A stretch of DNA of 60,813 bases from Labilithrix sp. (GTDB lineage Bacteria > Myxococcota_A > Polyangia > Polyangiales > Polyangiaceae): positions 1-60,813 of the forward strand of contig JAHBWF010000029.1 in NCBI GenBank assembly GCA_019637105.1, in the 5' to 3' direction. The position numbers and the translations under genes are program-made. Below the pieces are notes generated by a model. The model saw nothing but the letters and a program-made list of their open reading frames with translations, ran no database searches and had not been told where the DNA came from. Position 1 is the stretch's first letter; every line of letters starts with the position of its first letter. Positions 25,984 through 33,335 of the stretch are shown one piece after another.

Positions 25984-26768
25984 CCCATCATCCGAGCAGC
26001 CTCGACCTCGAAGCGTTCGCGTGCGGCGAGACGGAGGACCTCCTCGAGCCTCACCTCGCGGAGTGCGACCGCTGCAGCGCGTTCGTGGAGCGCGTCCGCG
26101 GCGCGCTCGCGGCGGGCCCCTCGCGCGCGCGGGCCGACGACGTCGTCGCCCGCGTCGCGGCGCAGGATCGCGAGCGCGCGAGCCGCGCGGGCGAAGGCGG
26201 TCCCCGAGCCGAGCCGCAGACCCGAGCGCGCGACGCCGCGCGCCGGCGCGGGTGGATGAAGGCGAGCACCGTCGCCGTCCCGCTCGCCGCGGCCGCCGCG
26301 CTCCTCCTGCTCCTGCGCTCGCCGTCCACGAAGGACGCGCTCGCGCCGGCCGCGCCGACCGCAGAGCGGCCGAGCGCGCCCGTCGTGACCCGCGATCCCG
26401 ACCCCGAGACGACGTTCAAGGGAGGGATCCAGGTCGCGGTGATCCGCGAGCGCGCCGGCGAGCAGGCGCGCTTCACCGGCGTCGTGCGGATCCGGCCGGG
26501 CGATCGCCTGCGCGTCGAGGTTGCGCTCGACCGGGAGCAGGCCATACTCGCCGCCGTGATGGGCGACGACGCGAGCTGGGTGGAGCTCATGTCCGAGGGG
26601 GTCCGCCGGCCGGGGACGCACTTCTCGGAGCGGTCCGCGCGCGTCGACGCCTCGCCGATGCAGGGGACGGTCCTGGTCGGCTCACCGGAGGCCGTAGCGC
26701 GCGCCCGGAGCGAGCGGCGCTTCGAGGGGGTCTCCGCCGTGCGCGTCGAGTGGGAGCGGTCGCCTTGA
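25980..26768 (+). CDS. membrane zinc-finger anti-sigma factor
   Basis: A 262-residue protein. The cytoplasmic part has HLAECDRC (His25, Cys29, Cys32), the HxxxCxxC core of zinc-associated anti-sigma domains. A Lys/Arg-flanked membrane helix lies at about 96-112. The periplasmic part (120-262) is beta-rich, with VRIRPGDRLRVEVALDRE, similar in style to DUF4384-type domains that accompany caspase proteins; that resemblance is my reading. Its start overlaps the sigma stop, and its stop overlaps the TTG of the caspase gene (TTGA). It should hold the sigma factor at the membrane until a periplasmic signal arrives. Confidence 0.88.
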   Translation: MTHHPSSLDLEAFACGETEDLLEPHLAECDRCSAFVERVRGALAAGPSRARADDVVARVAAQDRERASRAGEGGPRAEPQTRARDAARRRGWMKASTVAVPLAAAAALLLLLRSPSTKDALAPAAPTAERPSAPVVTRDPDPETTFKGGIQVAVIRERAGEQARFTGVVRIRPGDRLRVEVALDREQAILAAVMGDDASWVELMSEGVRRPGTHFSERSARVDASPMQGTVLVGSPEAVARARSERRFEGVSAVRVEWERSP

Positions 26769-28351
26769 CCTCGCGGCCCCTCCGCCGGGTCGCGGCCGCG
26801 CTCGCCGCGATCGGGCTCGCCTGCGTCTCGGCCGACGCGCTCGCCGAGCCCGTGCGCATCCTCGTCTCGGCGGGGAACAAGCTCGGGCTCCCCGCGGAGC
26901 GGCCCCTCAAGTTCGCCGACAACGACGCGAAGCGCGTGCGCGACGTCATGGTGTCGCTCGGCGGCGTGCGGAGCGAGCACGCCTTCTTCCTGAACGAGCC
27001 GAACCGCGGCGCCCTCTTCGCGGCGATCGATCGGGCGAAGGCGGAGGCGCAGCGCCACCGCGCCGAGGAGGTCACCCTCGTCTTCTACTTCAGCGGCCAC
27101 GGCGATCGCGACGCGCTCCACCTCGGAGCCGATCGCGTCCTCGTCTCCGAGCTGTCCTCGAAGCTCGCCGAGGTCCCGGCCGGACTGCGCATCGCGGTGA
27201 CCGACGCCTGTCGCGCCACGCGCGAGAAGGGCTTCACGGCCGACGAGCCCTTCTCGATCTCCGCCACGATGATCCCGCAGGCGTCCGGGCAGGTGTGGCT
27301 GCACGCGTCGAGCGACGGCGAGGCGGCGCAGGAGTCCGACGAGCTCCAGGGCGCGATCTTCACCCACGCGTGGCTCAGCGGGCTCCGCGGCGCGGCCGAC
27401 ACCAACGGCGACGCGCGCGTCACGCTCGACGAGAGCTTCGCGTTCGCGCACTCGCAGACGCTGATCCGCTCGGCGAAGAGCAGCGGCGTGATGCAGAAGC
27501 CCGAGGCCGTGATGACCCTGCGGGAGGCCGCGCCGGTGGTCCTCACGCAGACGAGCGCGCGCGTGGCGAGCGTCACCCTCCCGCGCGCGCGCGACACGCA
27601 CTTCCTCGTCTACTCCGCCGGCGCGAAGAGCGTCCTCTCGGAGCTCTGGGGCTCGCCGGATCGCGCCCTCACGCTGCGCGTCCCTCCCGGTCGCTACGTC
27701 GTCCACCGCCGAGCCGGCGCGGCCGGCTCCGTCGCGCAGATCGCGATCGCCGAGGGCGAGTCGCGAAGGCTCGAGGAGCGCGACTTCACCGCGAGCTCGC
27801 TCGAGGTCGTCGCGAGGAAAGGCGACGACCCCGATCGCGCCGAGCCGGCGCCGGCCGCGCCGCGCCACGAGCTCTCCGCCGGCTACGACGCCGGCGTGAA
27901 CGCGCGCACCGGGTTCGTGCACGGCCCGCGCGCGACGTACGCGCACGCGTGGAGGTGGCTGGCGCTCACCGTCGGGGGCGGCGCGGAGCTCACCGGACGC
28001 TCGCTGGCCGACAAGGACGAGTCGCTCGTGGGCGGCTACGGGCGCGCCGGGGTCGAGCTGCGCCTGCCCGCCGGCGCGTTCACCTTCCGCGCGGGCGCCG
28101 GCGGTCGCGCCGGCCTGGTCGTCCAGACGGTCGCGCCCACGGGCGCCGCCGCGGCCTCCGGCGCGGCCTCGGAGACGAAGAGCGCGTTCGCGTTCGGGCC
28201 CGAGGTCGTGGTCGCCGGCCGCCTCGCGCTGTCGCGGGCGTGGTTCGCCGATCTGTCCGCGACCGGCGGCGTGTCCTTCCTCCGGGAAGAGGGCGCGCTC
28301 ACGGGGATCTCCGGCGCCGTCGGGGCGCTCGCGCTCGGCGCCCGGTTCTGA
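26765..28351 (+). CDS. secreted caspase-like (C14) protease fused to a beta-barrel-like domain
   Basis: A 528-residue protein. The signal peptide ends near SADALA-E (27-28). A caspase-fold domain follows (about 30-255), with the His in FYFSGHGD (His112) and the Cys in VTDACR (Cys149), the catalytic dyad of metacaspase/caspase-like peptidases. Residues about 290-340 form a short beta unit. The last ~190 residues are Gly/aromatic alternating strands ending in Phe (GARF), the pattern of a beta-barrel outer-membrane domain. Start: TTG at 26765 overlaps the anti-sigma stop and has GGGAG about 9 nt upstream; GTG at 26750 is the alternative. I infer a periplasmic or outer-membrane protease controlled by the linked sigma factor. 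Confidence 0.85.
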   Translation: MTSRPLRRVAAALAAIGLACVSADALAEPVRILVSAGNKLGLPAERPLKFADNDAKRVRDVMVSLGGVRSEHAFFLNEPNRGALFAAIDRAKAEAQRHRAEEVTLVFYFSGHGDRDALHLGADRVLVSELSSKLAEVPAGLRIAVTDACRATREKGFTADEPFSISATMIPQASGQVWLHASSDGEAAQESDELQGAIFTHAWLSGLRGAADTNGDARVTLDESFAFAHSQTLIRSAKSSGVMQKPEAVMTLREAAPVVLTQTSARVASVTLPRARDTHFLVYSAGAKSVLSELWGSPDRALTLRVPPGRYVVHRRAGAAGSVAQIAIAEGESRRLEERDFTASSLEVVARKGDDPDRAEPAPAAPRHELSAGYDAGVNARTGFVHGPRATYAHAWRWLALTVGGGAELTGRSLADKDESLVGGYGRAGVELRLPAGAFTFRAGAGGRAGLVVQTVAPTGAAAASGAASETKSAFAFGPEVVVAGRLALSRAWFADLSATGGVSFLREEGALTGISGAVGALALGARF

Positions 28352-28412
28352 CGTCTCGGGCGCTCGGACGTAGCGCTGTGGCGCCGGCCCGCGTCCGTGT
28401 ATCGTTCGGATC

Positions 28413-28931
28413 GTGGCGCAATCGAGGCCCCCGGCGCGTTCTTCCAAGCGACCCTCCCAGACGCCGTCGGCGTCCCGCAGCACGAAGCCGGAGGCCGCGC
28501 GAGCGACGAAGGGGCCTCCGCGCCGCGCGACCCTCGAGGTCCAGCTGGCGTGGCTCGAGGACGAGGGCGCCCACGCGACGGCGCGCGCGCCCGCGGCGCC
28601 GCCGGCGCAGGCGGAGCCGGCCGAGGAGGAGCGCGCGGCGACCTCGGGGCGCGTCGAGCCTCTCGCGCCGCCGCCCTCGTCGCGCAAGCGGCCTCCGCGG
28701 CTGCCGGGCGCCGCCCGGACGCTTCCGCCGATGCCGGTCGTCTCGACCACGGAGCGCCCCCCGCCCCGTCGCCACGCGACCATGGAAGTGGAGATGAGCT
28801 GGCTCGAGCTCGTGGACGAGAAGACCGGCGCGGGGAGCGCGCGCCCGACGAAGCGACCGCGCGCCCCCAGCACGCGCCCGCCCGCCGGCGCGAGCGCGAG
28901 GTCGCGGCGGCCCCCTTCGACCGAGGAGTGA
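28413..28931 (+). CDS. small disordered protein with duplicated WLE motif
   Basis: A 172-residue, Arg/Pro/Ala-rich protein, almost wholly disordered. Two short segments stand out as conserved-looking: RRATLEVQLAWLE at 37-49 and RRHATMEVEMSWLE at 119-132. They share the pattern (R)AT(L/M)EV(Q/E)(L/M)xWLE, amid a low-complexity background. No signal peptide or membrane helix is seen. The start is GTG at 28413, and the gene follows the caspase gene by 61 nt. The motifs look like docking or phosphorylation peptides, but no family is known to me. Confidence 0.6.
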   Translation: MAQSRPPARSSKRPSQTPSASRSTKPEAARATKGPPRRATLEVQLAWLEDEGAHATARAPAAPPAQAEPAEEERAATSGRVEPLAPPPSSRKRPPRLPGAARTLPPMPVVSTTERPPPRRHATMEVEMSWLELVDEKTGAGSARPTKRPRAPSTRPPAGASARSRRPPSTEE

Positions 28932-29028
28932 ACCGGTCGCGCGAGCGGACGCGGCGCTCGGACGTCCTCCTCGCGCGCCGTGCCTCACCCGCGCGACGCG
29001 CCCCGGCGGTCTGGCCGGGCGCTCGGCG

Positions 29029-30447
29029 TCACGGCTCGTCGAGGCCGTCCGCCGGCGGGAGCGGCAGGTCGCGCGACACGCCGCCGGGCGGCGGCGAATC
29101 CGCCGGTGGCGGCACGCGCGAGGGCGGCAAGCCGGCGTCGCGCCGCCAGCCCGCGTAGGCGCGCATCAGATCGGCCGCGAACGAGCCGCCGAGCTGCGCG
29201 TAGCCTTCCCGTGTAAGATGCACGCGATCCTTCTGCGCGCGCGGCGGGGCCTCGGCGGCCCAGGCGGCGATCGAGCCTTCGCCGCCCATCGCCGCGAGCT
29301 GATCGTAGAACGCGCAGCCCGCGGCCTCCGCCACGCGCCGCTGCGCGGCGATGATCTCGGAGATCTTCGCGGCGGTCACCCAGCCGTCCTTCGTCTCGAT
29401 CGCGCGATCCGGCGGCCCGAGCATGAGGCACGACGCGCTCGGCACCGCGCGCGCGACGCGACCGAGCGCGTCGACGAGCTGTCGCTCGTAGACGTGCTGC
29501 GCCATGTCGACGTCGGTCGACTCGTTCGTGCCGTAGGCGAACACCACGAGCGAGGGCGCGCGGTGCTTGAGCTGCTCGGCCCAGTGCTGCTCGTTCCACG
29601 AGAGCGCCGTCGTGATCCGCGCCCCGTTGATGCCGAGCGCGTCGAGCACGATCCCGTGCTGCAGGCGCTCGAGCGACATGCCGAAGACGCGGACGTCGCC
29701 GTCGCCCACGGCGCGGACCTCGACCTGGTGGATCGAGCTCTCGGCGACGTCGAAGGCGCGGAACGCGGACGACGACCGCTCGCCGCGGGTCGAGACCCGC
29801 ACGACGCGGACGCCGTCGACGAAGACGTCGAACGCTCCGCCGCTCGGCTGCTCGAGGTACGCGAGCTCCGCGCGGGAGGTCTTGGCGGTCAAGTCCGCCC
29901 ACGCGCGCGCGCCGCGCTGGCGCGTGAAGAGGCCGATGCCGGAGAGCCCGTACAGGCCGTCCCCGACGAGCCTGCCGCGCTCGAGCTTCCCCTTCTCGGG
30001 CGCCCATTCCGTCGACATCCCGACGCGCACGCCGTCCTGGAGCCAGCGCTTCCACGGCCGCCCGATCGCGACGAACCCGCGCCCGCCGTCGCCGAAGCGG
30101 GTCTGGAGCGCGCGCCGAACCGCGGCGGTCTGGATGTCCGCGGCGGTGTGGGAGTCGCCGAACTGCGTGATGCGCACGTCGTCCTGCGCCTGCCCCGACT
30201 CGAGGCGCGCGAGGGACTCGAAGAAGCGACGGAGGGCGGCGGGCCGCTCGAGCGCGCCGACGACCGACTGGCCCCGCGGCGAGACGACGTCGACCGGCTC
30301 GGTGGCGATGGGGCGGTCGCCCCCCGCGCCCGCGCCCGCCTTGCCGCCGAGGCCGTCGAGCGGCGACGTCTTCGGCTTGGCGACGGCCTCGCCGCACGCG
30401 AGCGCAGGCAACAGGGCGAGGATCGGGAGGAGACGGCGCACCAGCAC
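29029..30447 (-). CDS. SGNH (GDSL) hydrolase, paralogue 2
   Basis: A 472-residue exported protein related to the hydrolase at 22635. It has a hydrophobic leader ending PALACGEAVA, and then FGDSHTAADIQTAAVRRALQ (block I), LGINGARITTAL (Gly block), VFAYGTNESTD (Asn block) and DRVHLTREGYAQLGG (catalytic Asp/His). The inserted beta-rich region between blocks I and II is shared with paralogue 1. The C-terminal tail is Pro-rich. GTG starts are possible at 30459, 30447 and 30441; 30447 has GGGAC upstream. The divergent gene pair at 30655 codes for membrane proteins. It is likely an envelope glycan esterase or acetyltransferase. Confidence 0.87.
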   Translation of the reverse strand: MLVRRLLPILALLPALACGEAVAKPKTSPLDGLGGKAGAGAGGDRPIATEPVDVVSPRGQSVVGALERPAALRRFFESLARLESGQAQDDVRITQFGDSHTAADIQTAAVRRALQTRFGDGGRGFVAIGRPWKRWLQDGVRVGMSTEWAPEKGKLERGRLVGDGLYGLSGIGLFTRQRGARAWADLTAKTSRAELAYLEQPSGGAFDVFVDGVRVVRVSTRGERSSSAFRAFDVAESSIHQVEVRAVGDGDVRVFGMSLERLQHGIVLDALGINGARITTALSWNEQHWAEQLKHRAPSLVVFAYGTNESTDVDMAQHVYERQLVDALGRVARAVPSASCLMLGPPDRAIETKDGWVTAAKISEIIAAQRRVAEAAGCAFYDQLAAMGGEGSIAAWAAEAPPRAQKDRVHLTREGYAQLGGSFAADLMRAYAGWRRDAGLPPSRVPPPADSPPPGGVSRDLPLPPADGLDEP

Positions 30448-30654
30448 CAAGTGTCCCACATCGATGCGCGGAGACAAAAAGTTTGTCCCGCCGCGACGTG
30501 CGTACGCGCGCCTCCGCGGCAGGCGGCGCCCGCGTCCGGGGCGACGAGGCCGCGCGCGTCGGGCGACGAGCTCGACCGCTCCTCGGCGCGGGCCGACGAG
30601 CCCGCGCCACCGCAGAACGGTGCGCGCGGGCGAAAGATTGTCTAGCGTGGGCTC
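30448..30654. promoter_or_regulatory. divergent intergenic region with small palindrome
   Basis: This 207-bp gap separates paralogue 2 (leftward) from the HTTM pair (rightward). GACAAA-AAG-TTTGTC at 30473-30487 is an exact 6-bp inverted repeat in an AT-rich spot. It lies 26 bp before the GTG chosen for the leftward hydrolase and could be an operator. No other feature is seen. Confidence 0.3.
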
Positions 30655-31284
30655 GTGGAGGGAGACGAGGAGCCGCGGGAGAGCGACCGTCGCGCGCCCG
30701 GCGCCGAGGAGGCGCCGCCCGACGGCGCGGGCGCGACGACGCGGACCTCGGGGCTCCCGTCGCTCCCGGCGGCGGGGACCGGGAAGAACCACCGGATCCT
30801 CTTCGCGCTCCTCTGGCTCGCCGTCCAGGCGACGCTGATCGTCACCGCGGGGCGGCGGAGCGACGGCGCGTTCGGGTTCCGTATGTTCAACGAGTCGTCC
30901 ACGATCAAGCTCGCCCTCTACCGCGAGCTCGAGCGCGATCCCGGCGGCCCCCGCGCGCGGGTGCCCGTCGAGGGCGGCGTCTGGATCGCGCGCGCGAGCG
31001 ACGGAACGAACCACCGGATGTCCTGGTACGACCGCGTCCCGACGCCGTTCTGGGCCTTCGATCAGGAGATGCCCGCGTCCTACGGAGCGGCGGCGCAGCT
31101 CGAGCGCCTCCAGCGGGCGCTCGACGACCTCGCGACGCACGTCTCCGCGGCGGACGACCTCGAGACGCGTCGCTTCGTGCTCGACGTGACGGTCCGGCGG
31201 AACGGCCGCGAGCCGGTCGTCCACCAGCTCACGAGCCGCGAGCGCGAGGCGTGGACGCCGCGCCGCGCCGACGGAGCGCCGTAG
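30655..31284 (+). CDS. single-pass membrane protein, partner of HTTM protein
   Basis: A 209-residue protein with an acidic, disordered N-terminus (about 45 residues), one membrane helix (about 48-65) and a periplasmic domain of about 140 residues with FRMFNESSTIKLALYRELER and DGVWIARASDGTNHRM-like segments. The start is GTG at 30655. The next gene begins directly after the stop codon (31285), which implies coupling. Small proteins of this type often precede HTTM genes in bacteria, so a shared complex is likely, but the family is not known to me. Confidence 0.78.
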   Translation: MEGDEEPRESDRRAPGAEEAPPDGAGATTRTSGLPSLPAAGTGKNHRILFALLWLAVQATLIVTAGRRSDGAFGFRMFNESSTIKLALYRELERDPGGPRARVPVEGGVWIARASDGTNHRMSWYDRVPTPFWAFDQEMPASYGAAAQLERLQRALDDLATHVSAADDLETRRFVLDVTVRRNGREPVVHQLTSREREAWTPRRADGAP

Positions 31285-32385
31285 ATGCTCGCCGCGCTCG
31301 CGCGCTTTCGAGACGAGCTCGAAGACGGGTACGTGCTCGGCCCCGTGCGCGCGGCCGTCGGCGCGCTGCTCGGCTGGCACGCGCTCGTGGCCGCGGAGGA
31401 GCTCGCCAAGATCGGGTACTTCGGCGACACCTTCCACGTCGCGATGATCCCCGAGGCGCTCGTCCCCGCGCCGCGCGTCTACGCGGTCGTGCTCGCGGCG
31501 CGCGTCTGCCTCGCGGTGATGGTCGCGATCGGCGTCTGGGCGCGGCCGGCGCTCGCGGTGAGCGCGGCGCTCGGGCTCTGGCTCCTGCTCTGCGATCGCA
31601 ACCAGTTCCACCACAACCGCTACTCGCTCTACGCCTACGCGCTGCTCCTCTCGCTCACGCCGTGCGATCGGTCGTGGCGGGCGACCGAGCCGGCCGTGCC
31701 CGCGCCGCGGCTCGGCCCGTGGTGGGGCGTCCGCCTCGCGCAGCTCCAGGTGTCGCTCGTCTACCTCGCGTCCGGCGGCTCGAAGCTGCTCGACCCCGAC
31801 TGGCGCGACGGGCTGGTCCTCGGCGATCGGATCGCCCGCTACGCGCACGTCGCGATCGCGAAGGGGGTGCCGCCGGCCGTCGTCGATCTCCTCGCGCGGC
31901 CCGACTTCGCGAGCGCGACGGCGAAGCTCGCCATCATGACCGAGCTCGTCCTGTGCATCGCGCTCTGGCTCCGTCCCACGCGCGTCGTCGCGCTCTGGTG
32001 GGGCGTCTGGTTCCACGTCGTCATCCAGGCGACGTCGAAGGTCGAGACGTTCAGCGTCCTCGCGCTCTCGCTCTACGGCGTGTTCGTCACGCCGGACTAC
32101 CGCGCCCGGAGGCTCCGCTTCGATCCGTCACGCTTCTGGGGCAAGCTCGCCGGGGTCGTCGTCCCGGCCCTCGACTGGTTCGCCCGCTTCCAGGTGGAGC
32201 CGTGGGAGCCGGACGATCAGCGCGGCCACTCGGTCGTGCTCGTCCGGCGCGACGGCGAGCGCGCGACCGGCGTGCGCGCCGTCGCGATGATCGCGCGCTG
32301 CGTCCCGCTGCTCTTCCCGCTCTGGGCCCCGATCGCGCTCCTGGCGAGCTTCACGCGACGCGGCGACCTGACGACGCGGGGCTAA
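31285..32385 (+). CDS. HTTM-domain membrane protein (VKGC-like)
   Basis: A 366-residue polytopic protein. The YLASGGSKLLDPDWRDG motif and the NQFHHNRYSLYAYALLLSL segment are hallmarks of HTTM (horizontally transferred transmembrane) domains, the membrane part of vitamin-K-dependent gamma-carboxylase. Bacterial members are mostly of unknown function. The histidine pair in FHHN lies at a site expected to matter. It starts at ATG immediately after the preceding small gene and has no gene on its strand directly downstream. Confidence 0.88.
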   Translation: MLAALARFRDELEDGYVLGPVRAAVGALLGWHALVAAEELAKIGYFGDTFHVAMIPEALVPAPRVYAVVLAARVCLAVMVAIGVWARPALAVSAALGLWLLLCDRNQFHHNRYSLYAYALLLSLTPCDRSWRATEPAVPAPRLGPWWGVRLAQLQVSLVYLASGGSKLLDPDWRDGLVLGDRIARYAHVAIAKGVPPAVVDLLARPDFASATAKLAIMTELVLCIALWLRPTRVVALWWGVWFHVVIQATSKVETFSVLALSLYGVFVTPDYRARRLRFDPSRFWGKLAGVVVPALDWFARFQVEPWEPDDQRGHSVVLVRRDGERATGVRAVAMIARCVPLLFPLWAPIALLASFTRRGDLTTRG

Positions 32386-32478
32386 GTGACCGCTTCGCGA
32401 GCTGAAATTCGATCGAGCTTCACGCTCGTTGATGTTGGCGGCGCGGGAGGGACGAGACGCGCGGAGCGGCGGCGAGCG

Positions 32479-33249
32479 TCAGCGGAGGGTGGCGGCGATG
32501 AGGGTGACGTTCGAGTTGCCCTGATCGTACTTCTGGAGCATCGTCCAGCGGATCGTGAGCGGCGTGTCCGTCGTGACGTGATGCGCGAGCGCGAATCGGT
32601 AGTCGGCGTTGCCCGACGCGAAGTCGAACGTCGCCGACCGGACGATCGCGTCGTCTCCCTCGCCGAGGGTGACGACGAGCTCCGCCCTCGCGCGGTGCAG
32701 CCCCGCGTAGAGCACGAGCTCGCTGGTCTTCGGGGTCAATGGAACGCCCAAGGTGAAGGTCACGCGGCTGTCCCTCGAATAGACGCCGTGGAGCGTCCCC
32801 TGCGACTCCTCCGTCGGCGTGCCCTGCGACCACGTGATCTTGATCCGGCTGTCCGACATCGTCCGGAGGTTGATGCCTCCCGACGGGACGGCGACCTGGA
32901 AGGTCGGGATCGCGCCGACGAAGCCCGCGTGCTGGTTGTAGGCGTTCGTGTTGGCGTTCAGCCCCCAGTGCGCCCACCCGGCCGTCCCCTCGACGTCGAG
33001 CGCGAGCTCGGATCCGGGCGTCGTCGTCGTCAGCGTGAGGCCGTTCACGCCGGCGTCGGGGGCGTCGTCGACCCCGTCGTTCGCGTCGGCGGGGACGCTC
33101 CCCGCGTCGAGCTCGAGGCCCGAGTCCGCGAGGTCCGCGCCGCCCGGCCCCGCGTCCGAAGAGGCGACGTCCGACGCGGCGCCCGTGATGCCGAGCCCAC
33201 ACGCGGCCGTCGTCGCGATCACCAGGATCGTCACGAATCGAGCGGACAC
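32479..33249 (-). CDS. predicted lipoprotein with Asp/Ala-rich linker
   Basis: A 256-residue protein starting at GTG, with a hydrophobic leader and lipobox TAAC (Cys17). An Asp/Ala-rich linker (residues 25-65) precedes a beta-rich domain of about 180 residues (GLNANTNAYNQHAG, GINLRTMSDSRIKITW, YDQGNSNVTLIAA). The family is not recognised. It converges on the HTTM gene across a 93-bp gap. Start: GTG at 33249 has GGGAGGA just upstream, tightly spaced. The longer in-frame reading upstream is low-complexity. Confidence 0.72.
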   Translation of the reverse strand: MSARFVTILVIATTAACGLGITGAASDVASSDAGPGGADLADSGLELDAGSVPADANDGVDDAPDAGVNGLTLTTTTPGSELALDVEGTAGWAHWGLNANTNAYNQHAGFVGAIPTFQVAVPSGGINLRTMSDSRIKITWSQGTPTEESQGTLHGVYSRDSRVTFTLGVPLTPKTSELVLYAGLHRARAELVVTLGEGDDAIVRSATFDFASGNADYRFALAHHVTTDTPLTIRWTMLQKYDQGNSNVTLIAATLR

Positions 33250-33335
33250 TCCTCCCAGTCTACCAAGGCTGGCGCGGCCGGCGACCCTCGCGGGACGCGC
33301 CCATCGACCTACCCCGGCGACGCGTCCCGTGGGAT

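Noticed and set aside
32414-32428. Short CGAGC-TTCAC-GCTCG hairpin between convergent genes
   Set aside because: A 5-bp stem is too weak to claim as a terminator.
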